Of a stretch of DNA of 64,000 nt, positions 43,397 through 54,155 are shown one piece after another; positions within the stretch are counted from its first letter, which is position 1, and each line of letters starts with the position of its first letter. The position numbers and the translations under genes were made by a program. Source of the DNA: Pseudomonas sp. SLFW (GTDB taxonomy: Bacteria; Pseudomonadota; Gammaproteobacteria; Pseudomonadales; Pseudomonadaceae); the NCBI RefSeq assembly GCF_009905615.1, contig NZ_JAAAKW010000004.1, positions 248,001 to 312,000 of the forward strand, written 5' to 3'. The notes beneath the pieces were generated by a model. The model saw nothing but the letters and a program-made list of their open reading frames with translations. It made no database searches and had not been told where the DNA came from.

Positions 43397-45379
43397 ATGT
43401 CTCAACGCACCCTGCTTTTCAAGCTGTTCTGGACGGCATTAACCGGCACTCTGGGGGTGCTTGTTCTGTTGATAGGCTCGATTGCCTATCTGTCGTATGG
43501 CACCTCCCTCAAGGAAAATGCCGAGCGGGTCGACGCCACCGTCAAGACCAACGTCGCTCAGGTCGAAACGCAATTCGGGGTGGGCTGGACGGTTGCCGAG
43601 TCAGTGGCCAGTGCCGCGCTGGCAATGCATCGGGCTCAAGTAAGCCGGCAGGCTGCGGACGAAGTGACGCACCAGATATTCGAATCCAATCCGCAGTTAT
43701 TGGGTTTGGGGCATTACTGGGAGCCGGACGCCTTTGATGGCAAGGATGCGGAGTTCGTCAATCACCCGGGTCATGATTCCACGGGCCGATATGTCGTGTA
43801 CTGGAACCGGTCCAGTGGCCGCGTAGGCTCGGAGCCGCTGGTCAACTATGTGCCAGAAGGACCTGATAATCAGTATTACTACCGGCCGCTGCGCACACGC
43901 GAAGCATGGGCAACCGACCCGTACGCGTACAGCACCAACAGCGGTCAGCAACTGATGATGGTGTCCATCATGATCCCGTTGGTCGAAAACGGGAAAGCCA
44001 TCGGTGCCGCAGGTGTGGACATTCCCCTGTCGGGCATCACTCAACAATTGGCGAAGATCGATCTCTTCAACGGCTACGGGGCGTTGATTTCAACCGACGG
44101 GTTGTACGCCAGTCATCCTGACTCAGCCCGCTGGGGCAAGCAGGTAGAGAACATCCCGGAAGCTGCGCGAGAAGCCATCAAGGCCGGCCAGCATTACGCA
44201 TTCCAGCGTGATGGGTGGGAGTACGTCCTGGAGCCTGTGCGGATCGGCAAATCACCCAATCATTGGTCCCTGATGGTGGCGTACCCGATCGAAGTCGCGA
44301 TGGCCGGCATTCACCATTTCCTGGTGACGGCAATGTTCGTCGGTCTCGGCGGCCTGCTGATACTTGCGCTTGCGCTGTGGATCGTCTTGCGTTGGCAGAT
44401 TCGCCCTCTGTCGACACTGACGGTAGGCATACAGGGGTGGCAAGGTCACCTGGGGTTGCGTTTCCAGGCGAGCAGTCAGGATGAAACCGGACGCCTGGCC
44501 ACCGCATTCAATCAGTTCATCAGTCGTCTCGGCGTGCTCGTCAGCGCGATTCGAGAAGGCAGCACGGTGCTCCTTCAGACCTCTGATCTGTTGAATACCA
44601 CCACCACGTCCGTCGCGGAGCGCGCTACCGTACAACACACCGCCACGGAAGAAATGGGACAGGGCGTCGCTGCACTTGCACAGTCGGTCAGCGAGGTCTC
44701 CCATCAAGCGGAGGATATGGAAAGCGTGGCACGTGATACCGAAACCCTCACGTCGAAGATGTCAGCTGAAATGGCACTCACCGTTGCAGGCATCACGCAC
44801 ATCGATCACACCATGGACACCGTCGCGCAGACTGTCGAGGGGCTGGAAAGGCGTTCGCAGGATATTGCGGGCATCATCGCCGTCATTCGAAGCATTGCGG
44901 ATCAGACGAATCTGTTGGCGTTGAATGCCGCCATTGAGGCCGCCCGTGCCGGAGAGCATGGCAGGGGGTTTGCGGTGGTGGCCGACGAGGTCCGGCAACT
45001 GGCGGAGCGCACGAGCGGTTCAACCCGCGAGATCGGTGTCATGATCGGTGCGATTGGCGAAGACGTGAAAAACACGGTCGCGAATGTCAGCGAAGTGAGG
45101 CATGCCGTCAGCGACGGCGTGGCGCAGTTGAACGCCTCGGCCGAAGGGGTGGAGCAGGTCGGTCAGCACATTCAGAACATGCTGCTGCGCATCAGCGAGG
45201 TCGCGCGCCAGACCCAAAGTCAGGCGGCGACGGGGGAGCAACTGTCGATGGCAGTGCAGGGGATCAGTCGTGTGTCGGAGCAGAATGACGCTGCCATCCG
45301 CACATTGCTCGCACAGTCTCATCAGTTGCGCCACCAGGCGAGCTCGCTGGAACTTCAACTGGCTGAGTTCAGGGACTGA
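43397..45379 (+). CDS. Methyl-accepting chemotaxis protein with dCache-type sensor
   Basis: A 660-residue chemoreceptor. A first membrane helix (about 10-32) precedes a periplasmic double-Cache-like domain (about 35-300) with [18 protein letters not shown] and [13 protein letters not shown] second helix (about 313-335), a HAMP-like linker and a signalling domain follow; the hairpin tip reads [23 protein letters not shown], the core CheA/CheW contact. The ligand is not deducible. No other gene is co-directional and close. Confidence 0.93.
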   Translation: MSQRTLLFKLFWTALTGTLGVLVLLIGSIAYLSYGTSLKENAERVDATVKTNVAQVETQFGVGWTVAESVASAALAMHRAQVSRQAADEVTHQIFESNPQLLGLGHYWEPDAFDGKDAEFVNHPGHDSTGRYVVYWNRSSGRVGSEPLVNYVPEGPDNQYYYRPLRTREAWATDPYAYSTNSGQQLMMVSIMIPLVENGKAIGAAGVDIPLSGITQQLAKIDLFNGYGALISTDGLYASHPDSARWGKQVENIPEAAREAIKAGQHYAFQRDGWEYVLEPVRIGKSPNHWSLMVAYPIEVAMAGIHHFLVTAMFVGLGGLLILALALWIVLRWQIRPLSTLTVGIQGWQGHLGLRFQASSQDETGRLATAFNQFISRLGVLVSAIREGSTVLLQTSDLLNTTTTSVAERATVQHTATEEMGQGVAALAQSVSEVSHQAEDMESVARDTETLTSKMSAEMALTVAGITHIDHTMDTVAQTVEGLERRSQDIAGIIAVIRSIADQTNLLALNAAIEAARAGEHGRGFAVVADEVRQLAERTSGSTREIGVMIGAIGEDVKNTVANVSEVRHAVSDGVAQLNASAEGVEQVGQHIQNMLLRISEVARQTQSQAATGEQLSMAVQGISRVSEQNDAAIRTLLAQSHQLRHQASSLELQLAEFRD

Positions 45380-45482
45380 GCGCGGGAAGCATCCAGGGGC
45401 CGTCCGCTTGCCGCGTCCGCCCCTGTCAGCCGAGATCTCCGGCTTCGTCCAAAAATGCCCATCCGGGATGGGCGTACCGGGG

Positions 45483-46970
45483 CTATCTTCCCGGCAATGT
45501 CTGACAGGCGCCGCCGCTGGACGGCGGCGCCTGCTCGGGAAATTTCCCCTGTGGTGTGATGAACGCAGGTGTCGTGGCGATAAAGCCGTCCTTGTAGGTC
45601 GCTTCGATGAAGGACGCCCGCCATCCGCCAGACTCTTCCGGGATTTTCACAGACAATATTTTGCCATCGGCAGGCGCCTCCACCACCTCTGCGCTGTATC
45701 GAACACCACACGCATAGCGAAAGTCCCGTGCCGATGAATTCTCTGCGCTCCACAACTTGAGTTGGCTCGGCTGTTCAGAGAGCTGCACCTGTATGAACTG
45801 TTCATGACCTTTGGAAACCAGTCGTGCGTCAAGGTCGGGGAGTGTGGCGTTTCTCTGCAGGCGGTTGAGCAGGCTGATCAACGCCGGTGTGCTGACATTC
45901 CGAATGCCTGCGTGATCGGAGTTGGGCACCAGCCGGAGCGCTTTTTCGCCAGGAAGACGGTGGTAATAACGGCGTGCGTTGTCTGGCACGAAGAAGTCGT
46001 CACCGCTGGCGTTTATCAAATACTTGGGGATGGAAAGCCTGCTTCGATAGCGGGTATTGGCGTATTGAGAAGGGTCCTGGATCTGCATGAGACTGGCGAA
46101 CGCATCCGTGTCGATCTTTTCGGTAATCCCCTCCGCATAGTAGGGCGCGAACGCGATAGGCCAGTTTCCGCCGTAGCTTCGGTAAATGTGTTTGAAGGTG
46201 GCTTTGGTATCGAACAAGTCGGTCACGAGCGGGGCGATCGCGACCACCCGGCGGTCAGCGATTGAAGTGAGCCAGGCTGTCCAGCCACGTTTTGAGGCGC
46301 CTGAAAGGATGAACTGATCGACCGCCCAGGATTTGAGTTCAGCTTGTGCCAGGTCCATGGTGCGCGAGACCGCCGCCACCATCGGTACCTGCAGAGGCAA
46401 CGTGGCACGTTGCTGAGGATTTACCATGAACAGGCGCCAGCTTTGTGCCGCGCTGACATCCTCTCGCGAGGGCGGGTTCGTGCCCAGTGTCAAGAATTGG
46501 TTAGGGATGTTGCTGACCGCAACAACGATGGTGTGAGTGCTTCGTGCGATCTCTGCGAGTTGTTCCTGGCTGAAATCATTGGCAGGAAACGGTTGCTGGT
46601 TGCCAGACACGTGGTTGGTTCCGTTGCTGACGATCAGCAGCGCTTTGCGACGAATTGCGTGGTCCGGGATGTACAGATCAACGTCGTGTGACCATTGCGC
46701 CGGAGAGACGATGTCGCCGGGGGACCACTCCTGGGAGGTAAGTTGAAAGCTGTTCAGGCTGACGCCAGGCAGTTCCGTGCTGCCTTTTTTCTGGTAGATC
46801 AAAGGTTGGCTGGCGATGTGCTTGACGTAACACGGCAACACCGATGTGTCGCTCGATTCTGACGGTTTGGCACATTGCGTTCCGATGGCGGTGTCTGCCA
46901 GACAGGCAGTGATGGGGGCGGTCAGGCACAGCGCGAGAGAGGCCCTGACCAGTCGTGCGGAAGTTTTCAT
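45483..46970 (-). CDS. PhoPQ-activated pathogenicity-related (PqaA-type) exported protein
   Basis: A 495-residue protein with a signal peptide (first about 26 residues). The alpha/beta hydrolase-like core has the nucleophile motif FILSGASKRGWTAWL, an acid in INASGDDFFVPDNA and a His in NSDHAGIRN. The GASKRGWT block and PQQRATLPLQVPMVAAV are typical of the PhoPQ_related family, named after Salmonella PqaA; enzymatic activity has not been established for the family to my knowledge. The ATG at 46970 lacks a purine-rich ribosome site. It lies 11 nt after the MEKHLA gene. Confidence 0.85.
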   Translation of the reverse strand: MKTSARLVRASLALCLTAPITACLADTAIGTQCAKPSESSDTSVLPCYVKHIASQPLIYQKKGSTELPGVSLNSFQLTSQEWSPGDIVSPAQWSHDVDLYIPDHAIRRKALLIVSNGTNHVSGNQQPFPANDFSQEQLAEIARSTHTIVVAVSNIPNQFLTLGTNPPSREDVSAAQSWRLFMVNPQQRATLPLQVPMVAAVSRTMDLAQAELKSWAVDQFILSGASKRGWTAWLTSIADRRVVAIAPLVTDLFDTKATFKHIYRSYGGNWPIAFAPYYAEGITEKIDTDAFASLMQIQDPSQYANTRYRSRLSIPKYLINASGDDFFVPDNARRYYHRLPGEKALRLVPNSDHAGIRNVSTPALISLLNRLQRNATLPDLDARLVSKGHEQFIQVQLSEQPSQLKLWSAENSSARDFRYACGVRYSAEVVEAPADGKILSVKIPEESGGWRASFIEATYKDGFIATTPAFITPQGKFPEQAPPSSGGACQTLPGR

Positions 46971-46981
46971 GAGGAGGTTAT

Positions 46982-47482
46982 CTATCTAGGGTCAATTTGG
47001 ATGATTCTTGCGACAGTGTCCGGATGCGGCCAGAACAGCGCCGCTTGCCCGAGACGTGTGCCTGTTTCGTCCCTCACCTCCCAGACGATGCCGTCGTAAA
47101 TCATGAAAGCGTGGCCATACCGGTCTACGCGATAGCCCGTGTATCCCGAGGCGACGCCCTTGGTTTCGACGATGTTCAGAAGCGCTTGGCGAGCCTCCCG
47201 ATCAACGCTCGATGCGCTGAACCTGGACGGCATGCCGCAAAAAATCTCTCGGCTGTATTTGAAGCAACGCAGTGCACACTCATTGCCGTATGTGAAAACC
47301 GGGTCGTCATCATTGTTGTGAAACACCAGGCTATAGGGCGCTTCTCGGTGGATCCACGCTGCGCGAGAGTGGGGATCAATCAGCGGACACGGAAGATGCT
47401 CACCTGTCCACTGCCGGTAGGTACTGTCCAGAAGGTTCAAGGTGGCGTTCAGTGCTGGATCTTCTTCTGCCATGGCGTTCAT
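46982..47482 (-). CDS. MEKHLA-domain protein
   Basis: A 166-residue PAS-like MEKHLA protein: PLIDPHSRAAWIHREAPYSLVFHN near the start, VFTYGNECALRCFKYSREI for the core, and FMIYDGIVWEVRDETG at the end. In bacteria such proteins occur alone and their role is unclear. GGAG lies about ten bases before ATG 47482. It is immediately upstream of the PqaA-type gene on the same strand and probably co-transcribed with it. Confidence 0.8.
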   Translation of the reverse strand: MNAMAEEDPALNATLNLLDSTYRQWTGEHLPCPLIDPHSRAAWIHREAPYSLVFHNNDDDPVFTYGNECALRCFKYSREIFCGMPSRFSASSVDREARQALLNIVETKGVASGYTGYRVDRYGHAFMIYDGIVWEVRDETGTRLGQAALFWPHPDTVARIIQIDPR

Positions 47483-47903
47483 CTAGGCTGTCTCCATTAC
47501 CCTGCGGCATTCCCATGATGTGGAATTCAAGCGGGTGGTGCGTTGGCGGATATAACGTCACTTGCTCAAGCCGTGACATTGACGACCGACGAGGCTAGCG
47601 GAAGGGGTAGGGGGGTTAAACGGCCAATTTCCGTTTTTACGTCGAGCCAAAGTCAGGCGCAGGCTTTACAAAACCTTCGCTCACTTCGTCTTCCCGGGCG
47701 GCATTCGGGGAGGAGGGAGGGCACTGTCCGATGTTGTGGTGTATGCATGTCGGGTGACAGTGGAGTTATCACTGGAAAACTCCACCCCCACGTATGAGAA
47801 GGCAGACGCAGTCGAAAGCTAGTTGTTCAAGGGGAGCGACTGCCACGCATCCGAGGCCAGAGCGCGATCGGCAAGGGCGCTACGAACGTGGCGGTCAGGC
47901 GGA
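47483..47903. other. Gene-free stretch
   Basis: I find no supported gene, hairpin terminator or repeat here. Short open frames on the plus strand (near 47543 and 47794) have no recognisable product and no good ribosome site. Confidence 0.5.
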
Positions 47904-48881
47904 TCACTCCCCCCAAACGTCCTTGAGGACATTGAGCCAGTTACCCCCCATGATCTTGCCGACCACGCGTTCGGAATGCCCACGCTTGAGCAACGTCTCC
48001 GTCAGATTCGGGAACTCGCCTATCGTGCGCAACCCCAGTGGGTTGATGACTTTGCCAAAGTTTGTCAGGCGCCGCGCGTAGCCCTTGTCGTGAGTCAAGT
48101 ATTCGAAAAACTCATGACCGTGCCCCTGCGTGAAATCAGTACCGATGCCGATGGCATCTTCACCCACGATGTTCATGGTGTACTCGATGGCTTCGGCATA
48201 ATCATCCACCGTGGAGTCGATACCTTTCGCCATGAAGGGCGCGAAATGGGTCACCCCGACAAAACCACCATGGTCAGCAATGAACCTGAGTTCTTCGTCT
48301 GACTTGTTGCGCGGATGCTGCTTGAGGCCCGTAGGCAAACAATGGGAATAACAGACCGGCTTTTTCGAAGCCAGAATCACCTCTTCGCTGGTCTTCGGGC
48401 CCACGTGAGACAGGTCGCACATGATGCCAACGCGGTTCATTTCGGCAACGACCTCATGCCCAAAACCCGAAAGGCCGCCATCGCGCTCATAACATCCGGT
48501 ACCCACGAGATTTTGCGTGTTGTAGCACATCTGTACGATACCGACGCCCAGTTGCTTGAAGATATCCACGTAACCCAATTGATCTTCAAAGGCATAGGTA
48601 TTTTGAAAACCAAAGAAAATGCCTGTCTTTCCAGTGGCCTTGGCTTCGAGGATGTCGGCGGTGGTGCGTACCGGCAACACCAAGTCGCTATTGTCCCGCA
48701 TAAGTTTCTGGTTGGCGGCAATGCAGTCGACGGTTGCTTTAAACCCTTCCCAGACTGACACGGTACAGTTCGCGGCCGTTACCCCACCTTTGCGCATGTC
48801 CTCGAACAGCGCTCTGTTCCATTTCGCAATGATTAACCCATCAATGATGATGCTGTCATTGTGTAAAGCCTGTGCACTCAT
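47904..48881 (-). CDS. Membrane dipeptidase-family (M19) amidohydrolase
   Basis: A 325-residue renal-dipeptidase-like enzyme. Metal-site segments are DGLIIAKWNR, MCDLSHVGPKTSEEV, CYSHCLPTG and IGIGTDFTQGHG. It closely follows, from memory, the dipeptidase that lies in the glycine-betaine/choline catabolic region of P. aeruginosa. There is no such catabolic gene here. ATG 48881 has CGGAG upstream. It is divergent from a PAS-LuxR regulator across a region with an 18-bp palindrome, so the regulator probably controls it. Confidence 0.86.
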   Translation of the reverse strand: MSAQALHNDSIIIDGLIIAKWNRALFEDMRKGGVTAANCTVSVWEGFKATVDCIAANQKLMRDNSDLVLPVRTTADILEAKATGKTGIFFGFQNTYAFEDQLGYVDIFKQLGVGIVQMCYNTQNLVGTGCYERDGGLSGFGHEVVAEMNRVGIMCDLSHVGPKTSEEVILASKKPVCYSHCLPTGLKQHPRNKSDEELRFIADHGGFVGVTHFAPFMAKGIDSTVDDYAEAIEYTMNIVGEDAIGIGTDFTQGHGHEFFEYLTHDKGYARRLTNFGKVINPLGLRTIGEFPNLTETLLKRGHSERVVGKIMGGNWLNVLKDVWGE

Positions 48882-49004
48882 ACATTCGCTCCGTTATTTT
48901 GGAAGGGCAGGGGAATTCAGCTCGCTCTTTCTGAGCCAGGCACTTGTCGCAATAATATTTCTGGTGCGATCATAGGCCCCACTGCAGGGGTGTTCCATGT
49001 TTTC

Positions 49005-49022
49005 CAATCACCTAGGTGATTG
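49005..49022. promoter_or_regulatory. Perfect 18-bp palindrome between dipeptidase and LuxR-type regulator
   Basis: CAATCACCTAGGTGATTG equals its own reverse complement. It lies 43 nt before the regulator ATG (49066) and 123 nt before the dipeptidase ATG (48881). A dimeric HTH protein could bind it and control both genes. Confidence 0.65.
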
Positions 49023-49065
49023 ATAATGTCCCCGGACCCTTCATGCATCACGTCAGGAGAATAAG

Positions 49066-49632
49066 ATGGAAGTTGAAACATTGGCGTCCCATTCAGACCT
49101 GCTCCTGCATCACCTTCCCATCGCTGTAATCATTGCCAGCCATCGAAAGATCACACGGTGTAATGCCTGTGCATTGGAGATGTTTCGCGCAACTTCCGAA
49201 CAGGTCATTGGCGCGTCCTTTGAAGTGCTCTACCCGGAACGCAAGGACTTCGAAGTGGCGGCTCAACATTTTGGTCCACTGTTGTCGAGGCACATCAATT
49301 TTCAAGAGAACCGGCTAATGCGTCGCCTGGACGGCACGCATTTCTGGGCAACGGTGAGAGGCTACGGCTTCAACGCCCATGCCCCGTACGAATTGGCGAC
49401 CTGGGTATTCACGGACGTCCCTGACGGTGAACAAAACCACCGGGACCAGCGGGTCATTCTCACCGCGCGCGAAAGAGACGTTGCAGCCCTCATGGTTGAC
49501 GGGTTGACGAGCAAGGAGGCTGCCAGGCGCCTGGCTATCAGTCCCCGCACGGTGGACATTCACCGCTGTAATCTATTGAAAAAGTACGGTGTGAACACCA
49601 CGGCTGAATTAGTGAAGCGTGTCATCCGCTAA
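49066..49632 (+). CDS. PAS-LuxR transcriptional regulator
   Basis: A 188-residue regulator. Residues about 10-120 form a PAS domain (LPIAVIIASHRKITRCNACALEMF, then a conserved FWATVRGY). The C-terminal HTH is LTARERDVAALMVDGLTSKEAARRLAISPRTVDIHRCNLLKKYG, given here only as a description of a standard GerE/LuxR helix set. No response-regulator receiver or acyl-homoserine-lactone domain is present. ATG 49066 has AGGAGA upstream. Confidence 0.9.
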   Translation: MEVETLASHSDLLLHHLPIAVIIASHRKITRCNACALEMFRATSEQVIGASFEVLYPERKDFEVAAQHFGPLLSRHINFQENRLMRRLDGTHFWATVRGYGFNAHAPYELATWVFTDVPDGEQNHRDQRVILTARERDVAALMVDGLTSKEAARRLAISPRTVDIHRCNLLKKYGVNTTAELVKRVIR

Positions 49633-49844
49633 CGCTTAAACAGCAAGACTCGCAGGTCGCGAGCCGAAGGCCTGACGACAGATGTCACGGTTATAGTTCT
49701 CGCCCTTAGTTCAAGTCGATTCGCGTGTCAATATCAAATTTCGCAAGGATCATTCACCTCATTACCGTTTGATGGCGGGCGTGCTTTCTTTTTAAAGTTG
49801 CGCACCGTTATCAGACTTGCTACTGCAAGAAGGTTCAGATCAAT

Positions 49845-50021
49845 ATGTTTAAACTGCTCAGTGTCACCGGTGCTGTTATTGCACTTACAGTGATGGCGTC
49901 CGTCAGTGTTCGCGCCGAAGAGTCACAAGCATTTGTCGCACGCAATGCTCAACTCGACGCCGATCGCCACGACCATGCGCAAACCCTTGACGATAACGTC
50001 GCCAGTCGAGAACAAAAATAG
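49845..50021 (+). CDS. Small exported peptide of 58 residues
   Basis: ATG 49845 to TAG 50021. The first 24 residues form a clear signal peptide (hydrophobic run VIALTVMASVSV, cleavage site VRA-EES). The mature part is about 34 residues, rich in Asp, His, Gln and Ala. It resembles the many small exported proteins of Pseudomonas in size. AAGG is about 13 nt upstream, rather distant. It precedes the OprD gene by about 190 nt. Confidence 0.55.
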   Translation: MFKLLSVTGAVIALTVMASVSVRAEESQAFVARNAQLDADRHDHAQTLDDNVASREQK

Positions 50022-50214
50022 CGCCGTTTTGCTATTGCCCTGTAGACGGTATCAGCGCACGTTCGCGCTTGGCGCGAATGTCGCAGACTACCGTCACCTA
50101 AAGACCCCACCTTTCAAATTAAAGCCGCTGTAGATGCGGCGTGAAGTGCATAAATAATAACAATACGGCGACGGCACCCTAGCGTCGCCAGTCGAATCAA
50201 AGAGGATGTTCATT

Positions 50215-51558
50215 GTGAAAGTTCACTACCCGCTTCGTAAGCTGTTCGTGGCGATGTCCGCCACAGCGTCCGTGACGGCTTATGCCGGTGACGATCAAGC
50301 TGCGGAGGCTGGATTCGTTGAGGGTGCCTCACTGACCGTTGACTTGAAAAACTATTATTTCAATCACGATCGACACAATGGCAAACAGGACAGTAAAGAG
50401 TGGGCCCAAGGATTCATTGGCGTGTTCCAGTCAGGGTTTACCCAGGGACCCGTGGGTTTTGGCGTGGACGCTATCGCCACCCTGGGGGTGAAACTGGACG
50501 GTGGCGGTGGGAGCGGTGGTTCATCCATTCTGCCGACCACAGCCCCCAATCCTGCCAAAGATAATCTCTACGGCAAAGCGCCGGACTCCTTCTCGTCGGC
50601 GGGTGGCGCAGTCAAGATGAAAGCGTTCGACACCGTGCTGATGGCGGGTGACATGTTGCTCAATAACCCAGTGATTGCCGGTGGGGCTACGCGGATGCTG
50701 CCGATGACCTTTCGCGGGGTCAGCGTGACCAACAACAGCATCGACCATCTCACCCTGGACGCGGGTCAAGTGAGCTTCAACAAACTGTTCAATCAGAGTG
50801 GGAACAGTCGCCTGGGCACCTATTACGGTACGTTGCCCGACGGTCAAAACAGCCAGCATATGAGCTGGATGGGCGCCTCGTACAACGGTGTTCCGGGGAT
50901 GACGACGAGCCTTTACGCTTCGCAACTCAAAGACATCTGGAGCCAGTACTACTACGACCTGGATTACGTCTGGCAGGTGAGCGAGCAACTGAGCCTGAAT
51001 CCCGGCTTTCACTACTATCACACACTGGACAGCGGCAAGGCCCTCTACGGCAGTATCAACAACAACACCTTCAGCGTGCATTTAGGCATGACATTAGAAA
51101 ACCAGACGCTGATCGCCTCGATGCAAAAGGTCAATGGCAATACCCCCTTCGACTACATTCTGGACGGCGACAGCATTTACCTGGACAACTCGCAGCAGTG
51201 GTCGGACTTCAACGCCCCCGGCGAAAAATCCTGGAAACTGCAATACATCTATGACTTCGCTGGCTGGGGGCTTTCAGGACTTACCTCATCGATTTCCTAC
51301 ATTCGCGGCACGATGGATCTGACCAAGGCAACCACCGCTGTCGATTCCGGCTACAGCTACTACAACCCCGATGGCCGAGATGCCAAGCATTGGGAGCGTG
51401 ACGCAGACATCAAATACACCGTGAAAGGGGGTGCCGCGAAAAATCTGTCAGTGCGTCTGCGCTGGGCGACTAACCGCGGCGGTGACGGGTATAAAGCGGT
51501 CGATCACAACGCGGATGAATACCGGGTGATCGTGGACTATCCCATTAATATCTTCTGA
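50215..51558 (+). CDS. OprD-family outer membrane porin
   Basis: A porin of about 447 residues with a signal peptide ([16 protein letters not shown]). OprD landmarks are [38 protein letters not shown] and the C-terminal [10 protein letters not shown] ending in Phe. I prefer the GTG at 50215, nine bases after AGAGG; the ATG at 50206 abuts that site directly. It resembles the porin at 34248. The substrate is unknown. Confidence 0.9.
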   Translation: MKVHYPLRKLFVAMSATASVTAYAGDDQAAEAGFVEGASLTVDLKNYYFNHDRHNGKQDSKEWAQGFIGVFQSGFTQGPVGFGVDAIATLGVKLDGGGGSGGSSILPTTAPNPAKDNLYGKAPDSFSSAGGAVKMKAFDTVLMAGDMLLNNPVIAGGATRMLPMTFRGVSVTNNSIDHLTLDAGQVSFNKLFNQSGNSRLGTYYGTLPDGQNSQHMSWMGASYNGVPGMTTSLYASQLKDIWSQYYYDLDYVWQVSEQLSLNPGFHYYHTLDSGKALYGSINNNTFSVHLGMTLENQTLIASMQKVNGNTPFDYILDGDSIYLDNSQQWSDFNAPGEKSWKLQYIYDFAGWGLSGLTSSISYIRGTMDLTKATTAVDSGYSYYNPDGRDAKHWERDADIKYTVKGGAAKNLSVRLRWATNRGGDGYKAVDHNADEYRVIVDYPINIF

Positions 51559-51621
51559 GTTGCCTCGGTCCGGTCTTTGCGCCACTGATTTTTTGCATGG
51601 CTGTTGTCCTGAGGTATCCCC

Positions 51622-51665
51622 GAGTGTTCGGACCGATAATCTCCTCGCATCCAATCCGAACACTC
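51622..51665. repeat. 11-bp inverted repeat between convergent porin and chemoreceptor genes
   Basis: Perfect arms GAGTGTTCGGA (51622-51632) and TCCGAACACTC (51655-51665) with a 22-nt loop. It lies between the two stop codons. No T-run follows on either strand, so it may be a bidirectional processing or termination element. Confidence 0.5.
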
Positions 51666-51673
51666 ATGGGTGC

Positions 51674-53308
51674 CTAGACGCGAAACTGCTCAAGCAACTG
51701 GCTCAGTTGGCTGGAGACCTGATCGAGATGGTGACTGGCGACGTTAGCCGCTTCGGCTGTCTGTGCAGTGTCACGCGCCAGGCTGGCGGTCTGGGAAATG
51801 TTCTGATTGATCTCCTCGACCACATTCGCCTGCTGCAATGTTGCACTGGCGATCGAGACGTTCAGCCCACTGAGATTACGCAGCGCCCCCGCTATCCGGT
51901 CCAGGCTCGCACCCGCCGCGCGGGATTGCTCCACCGTCAATCGGGCGACCTCACTGCTTTGATTGATGACATTCACGGCGGCGCTCGACTTGGCCTGCAG
52001 CGACTCGATCATGGTCTGGATTTCCGACGTCGACTGCTGTGTTCGTTGGGCCAGTAAACGCACCTCATCCGCCACGACTGCGAAGCCTCGACCCTGTTCT
52101 CCTGCGCGTGCGGCTTCGATCGCCGCATTAAGTGCCAACAGATTGGTCTGTTCCGCGATCGTACGAATCACTTCCAATACGCTCCCGATTTGGGTGCTGC
52201 CTTCAGCCAGTGTCTGGATGTCCGCCACGGCTTGCACAATGATCGTGGACAGCTCTTCGACCCGGCTGAGGCTGTGACCGATGCTGACCAGGCCGTGGTC
52301 AGCCTGCTGCTCCGCACTGCGCACTTCGCTTGAAGCTTGTTCTGCGTTTTTCGCGACGTCCTGGACGCTATAGGCCACCTCGTGGACTGCCGTTGCAACC
52401 TGTTCCATCTGCTGTGATTGCTGACCAAATTGCTGGCGTGCCGCACTGGAGCTTTCTTTCAACGAACGCGCCGAGTGGGCCAGGATTTGCGCAGACTCCA
52501 ACATTTGCGCAATGACCCCGCGCAGCTTGGCCACAAACCCATTGAAAGAAATGGCCAATCCTGTCAGCTCGTCATTGCCGCCTACTTCAAGCTGGGCCCT
52601 CAGGTCGCTTTCACCGCTGGCGATGTTCGCCATGGCTTGGACAGTTCGCCGAAGGGGGAGAGAAATACTTCGCACGATAAAGCTGATCGTGGCCGTCAAC
52701 AACAAAGCGATCAGCACACAGATCGCAACCGTCATCATCAACTCCGCACGAAACTGCGCTTTGATGTCATCCATGTAAACACCGGTGCCCAACACCCAAC
52801 CCCACGGTTCGAAAAGCTCGACATAAGAGACTTTTTCCACCGGCTCTTCAAATCCCTGTTTCTTCCATCTGTAGCCAACGGTTCCGGAACCGTGCTCTTT
52901 GATGACCCGCGACATTTCAACGTTGAATGGAAAGCCATCGCTGTCTTTCAATCCAGTCAGGTCCTGTCCTTCCAGTTGGGTATTGACCGGATTCATTAAC
53001 ATGATCCGGTCCAGGGTCTGAATGAAAAAATATTCCTGGCCCGCATACCGCAAGCCGCGAACGGCTTGCTTCGCCTGTTCCTGTGCTTGCTCACGGCTCA
53101 GCTTGGAGGCTTGCTCCAGGTCATGAAAGTATCTGAATACCCCTTGGGTGTTCTCAACGGCGTTGCGGATTTGCTGCACTCTTTCGGTGTAGAGATTGTT
53201 ATAACTCCTGACCAGCATCAGCGTTGCCAATGCAACCAACATCACCAGAGACACAACGAGAATCAACCAGAGTCGACGGGTAATAGGGATATTTCGTAGC
53301 GTTCGCAT
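51674..53308 (-). CDS. Methyl-accepting chemotaxis protein with single-Cache sensor
   Basis: A 544-residue chemoreceptor. A first helix (about 11-33) precedes an sCache_2-type domain ([40 protein letters not shown]). A second helix, a HAMP domain and the signalling domain follow, with tip [23 protein letters not shown]. sCache_2 domains often bind small organic acids. ATG 53308 has GGAG upstream; the frame runs open to 53407. Confidence 0.92.
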   Translation of the reverse strand: MRTLRNIPITRRLWLILVVSLVMLVALATLMLVRSYNNLYTERVQQIRNAVENTQGVFRYFHDLEQASKLSREQAQEQAKQAVRGLRYAGQEYFFIQTLDRIMLMNPVNTQLEGQDLTGLKDSDGFPFNVEMSRVIKEHGSGTVGYRWKKQGFEEPVEKVSYVELFEPWGWVLGTGVYMDDIKAQFRAELMMTVAICVLIALLLTATISFIVRSISLPLRRTVQAMANIASGESDLRAQLEVGGNDELTGLAISFNGFVAKLRGVIAQMLESAQILAHSARSLKESSSAARQQFGQQSQQMEQVATAVHEVAYSVQDVAKNAEQASSEVRSAEQQADHGLVSIGHSLSRVEELSTIIVQAVADIQTLAEGSTQIGSVLEVIRTIAEQTNLLALNAAIEAARAGEQGRGFAVVADEVRLLAQRTQQSTSEIQTMIESLQAKSSAAVNVINQSSEVARLTVEQSRAAGASLDRIAGALRNLSGLNVSIASATLQQANVVEEINQNISQTASLARDTAQTAEAANVASHHLDQVSSQLSQLLEQFRV

Positions 53309-54155
53309 GATGAACTCCGCAGGATTCAGAAAGGCGATGCAAGGGGGAGGGCTGAGGGATGCCAAGCGCAACCTGAGGGCCCGGCCAGTGCGCATCCCGC
53401 ACGTCATGAACGGTTTAAGTCGGTGCAGTGAGCGCGCCCCTTTGATGAATCAAAGCAAGGGGGGCCCGGTGCCAAGCACTGGAAAGCGTTGGCAGGCTTA
53501 TAGAGGCGTAGCTGTTCGAGAGGAAGGCGCGGGCGCAGATCGATACCGATGAACCGCTCATGAGGGCCTTATTATTATGTTCGGTCATCTGACTCACCTG
53601 GCGCTCCGCAGAACGCACCAACCTTGTGAGGTGTCATGGGATTAGCGGGTCAATCGTTTCGAGGGGCCGTACAATCCTCAGTCCGACCCTGCAGACCTCT
53701 TTATTAAAAACGTTTAGACGAATGTCGAGTAATGACATTTTGCGATTCAACCATGCCCAAATTCATATGCCTCTTTAAGCCCCCGGCAGAACTCAACAAT
53801 GTAACGCTGTTATTCGCCTTGGCATTGGATCGACGTAAAAGCTGAAATTGGTCATTTAATCCATCGAGCGCTTCCACTAGCCTCGTCCGGCGTCCTTACG
53901 ACCTGACGCATCGCCTTTATCTATAAGCCGCCTCATCCCACGAACTTCCCCTCAGGCGAATAGGTATTCATGACCTGCGAGCGGGTGATCGCTCATGGTC
54001 AAAAAGACATAGAGCGTTGTCTTTAGGACATTTTTCTAGCAAGTCATAATGACTCTAACTGTTCATAACTCTCTGATAAATAACAATTATTAGTTATGGC
54101 ACGGTATCTGTAATGCGTTGCTCAGTTTCAGGGCTAACACAAAAAGGAAAACGAC
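53309..54155. other. Long gene-free stretch between chemoreceptor and SDR
   Basis: About 850 bp with no gene I can support. A 57-residue minus-strand frame near 53588-53415 has a plausible start (AGGTGAG) but no recognisable composition. Close to the SDR gene lies an AT-rich pair ATAAC-N8-GTTAT (about 54080-54097), a possible operator. TGGCAC at 54097 is not followed by a sigma-54 -12 element. Confidence 0.4.

Noticed and set aside
47543..48081. Two short plus-strand frames before the dipeptidase
   Set aside because: They overlap each other or the dipeptidase, lack ribosome sites, and have basic, low-complexity products.
49005..49022. Palindrome read as a lux box for acyl-homoserine lactone signalling
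   Set aside because: It is 18 bp rather than 20, does not fit the usual half-sites, and the adjacent regulator has a PAS rather than an autoinducer domain.
52866..52890. GGTTCCGGAACC palindrome resembling hrp box halves
   Set aside because: It lies inside the chemoreceptor coding region and no CCACNNA is found at 15-16 nt on either strand.
53415..53588. 57-residue minus-strand frame with AGGTGAG before its ATG
   Set aside because: No family, signal peptide or compositional support; could be real but I cannot defend it.
54097..54115. TGGCAC as a sigma-54 promoter before the SDR
   Set aside because: The required GC of the -12 element (TTGC) is missing at the right spacing.
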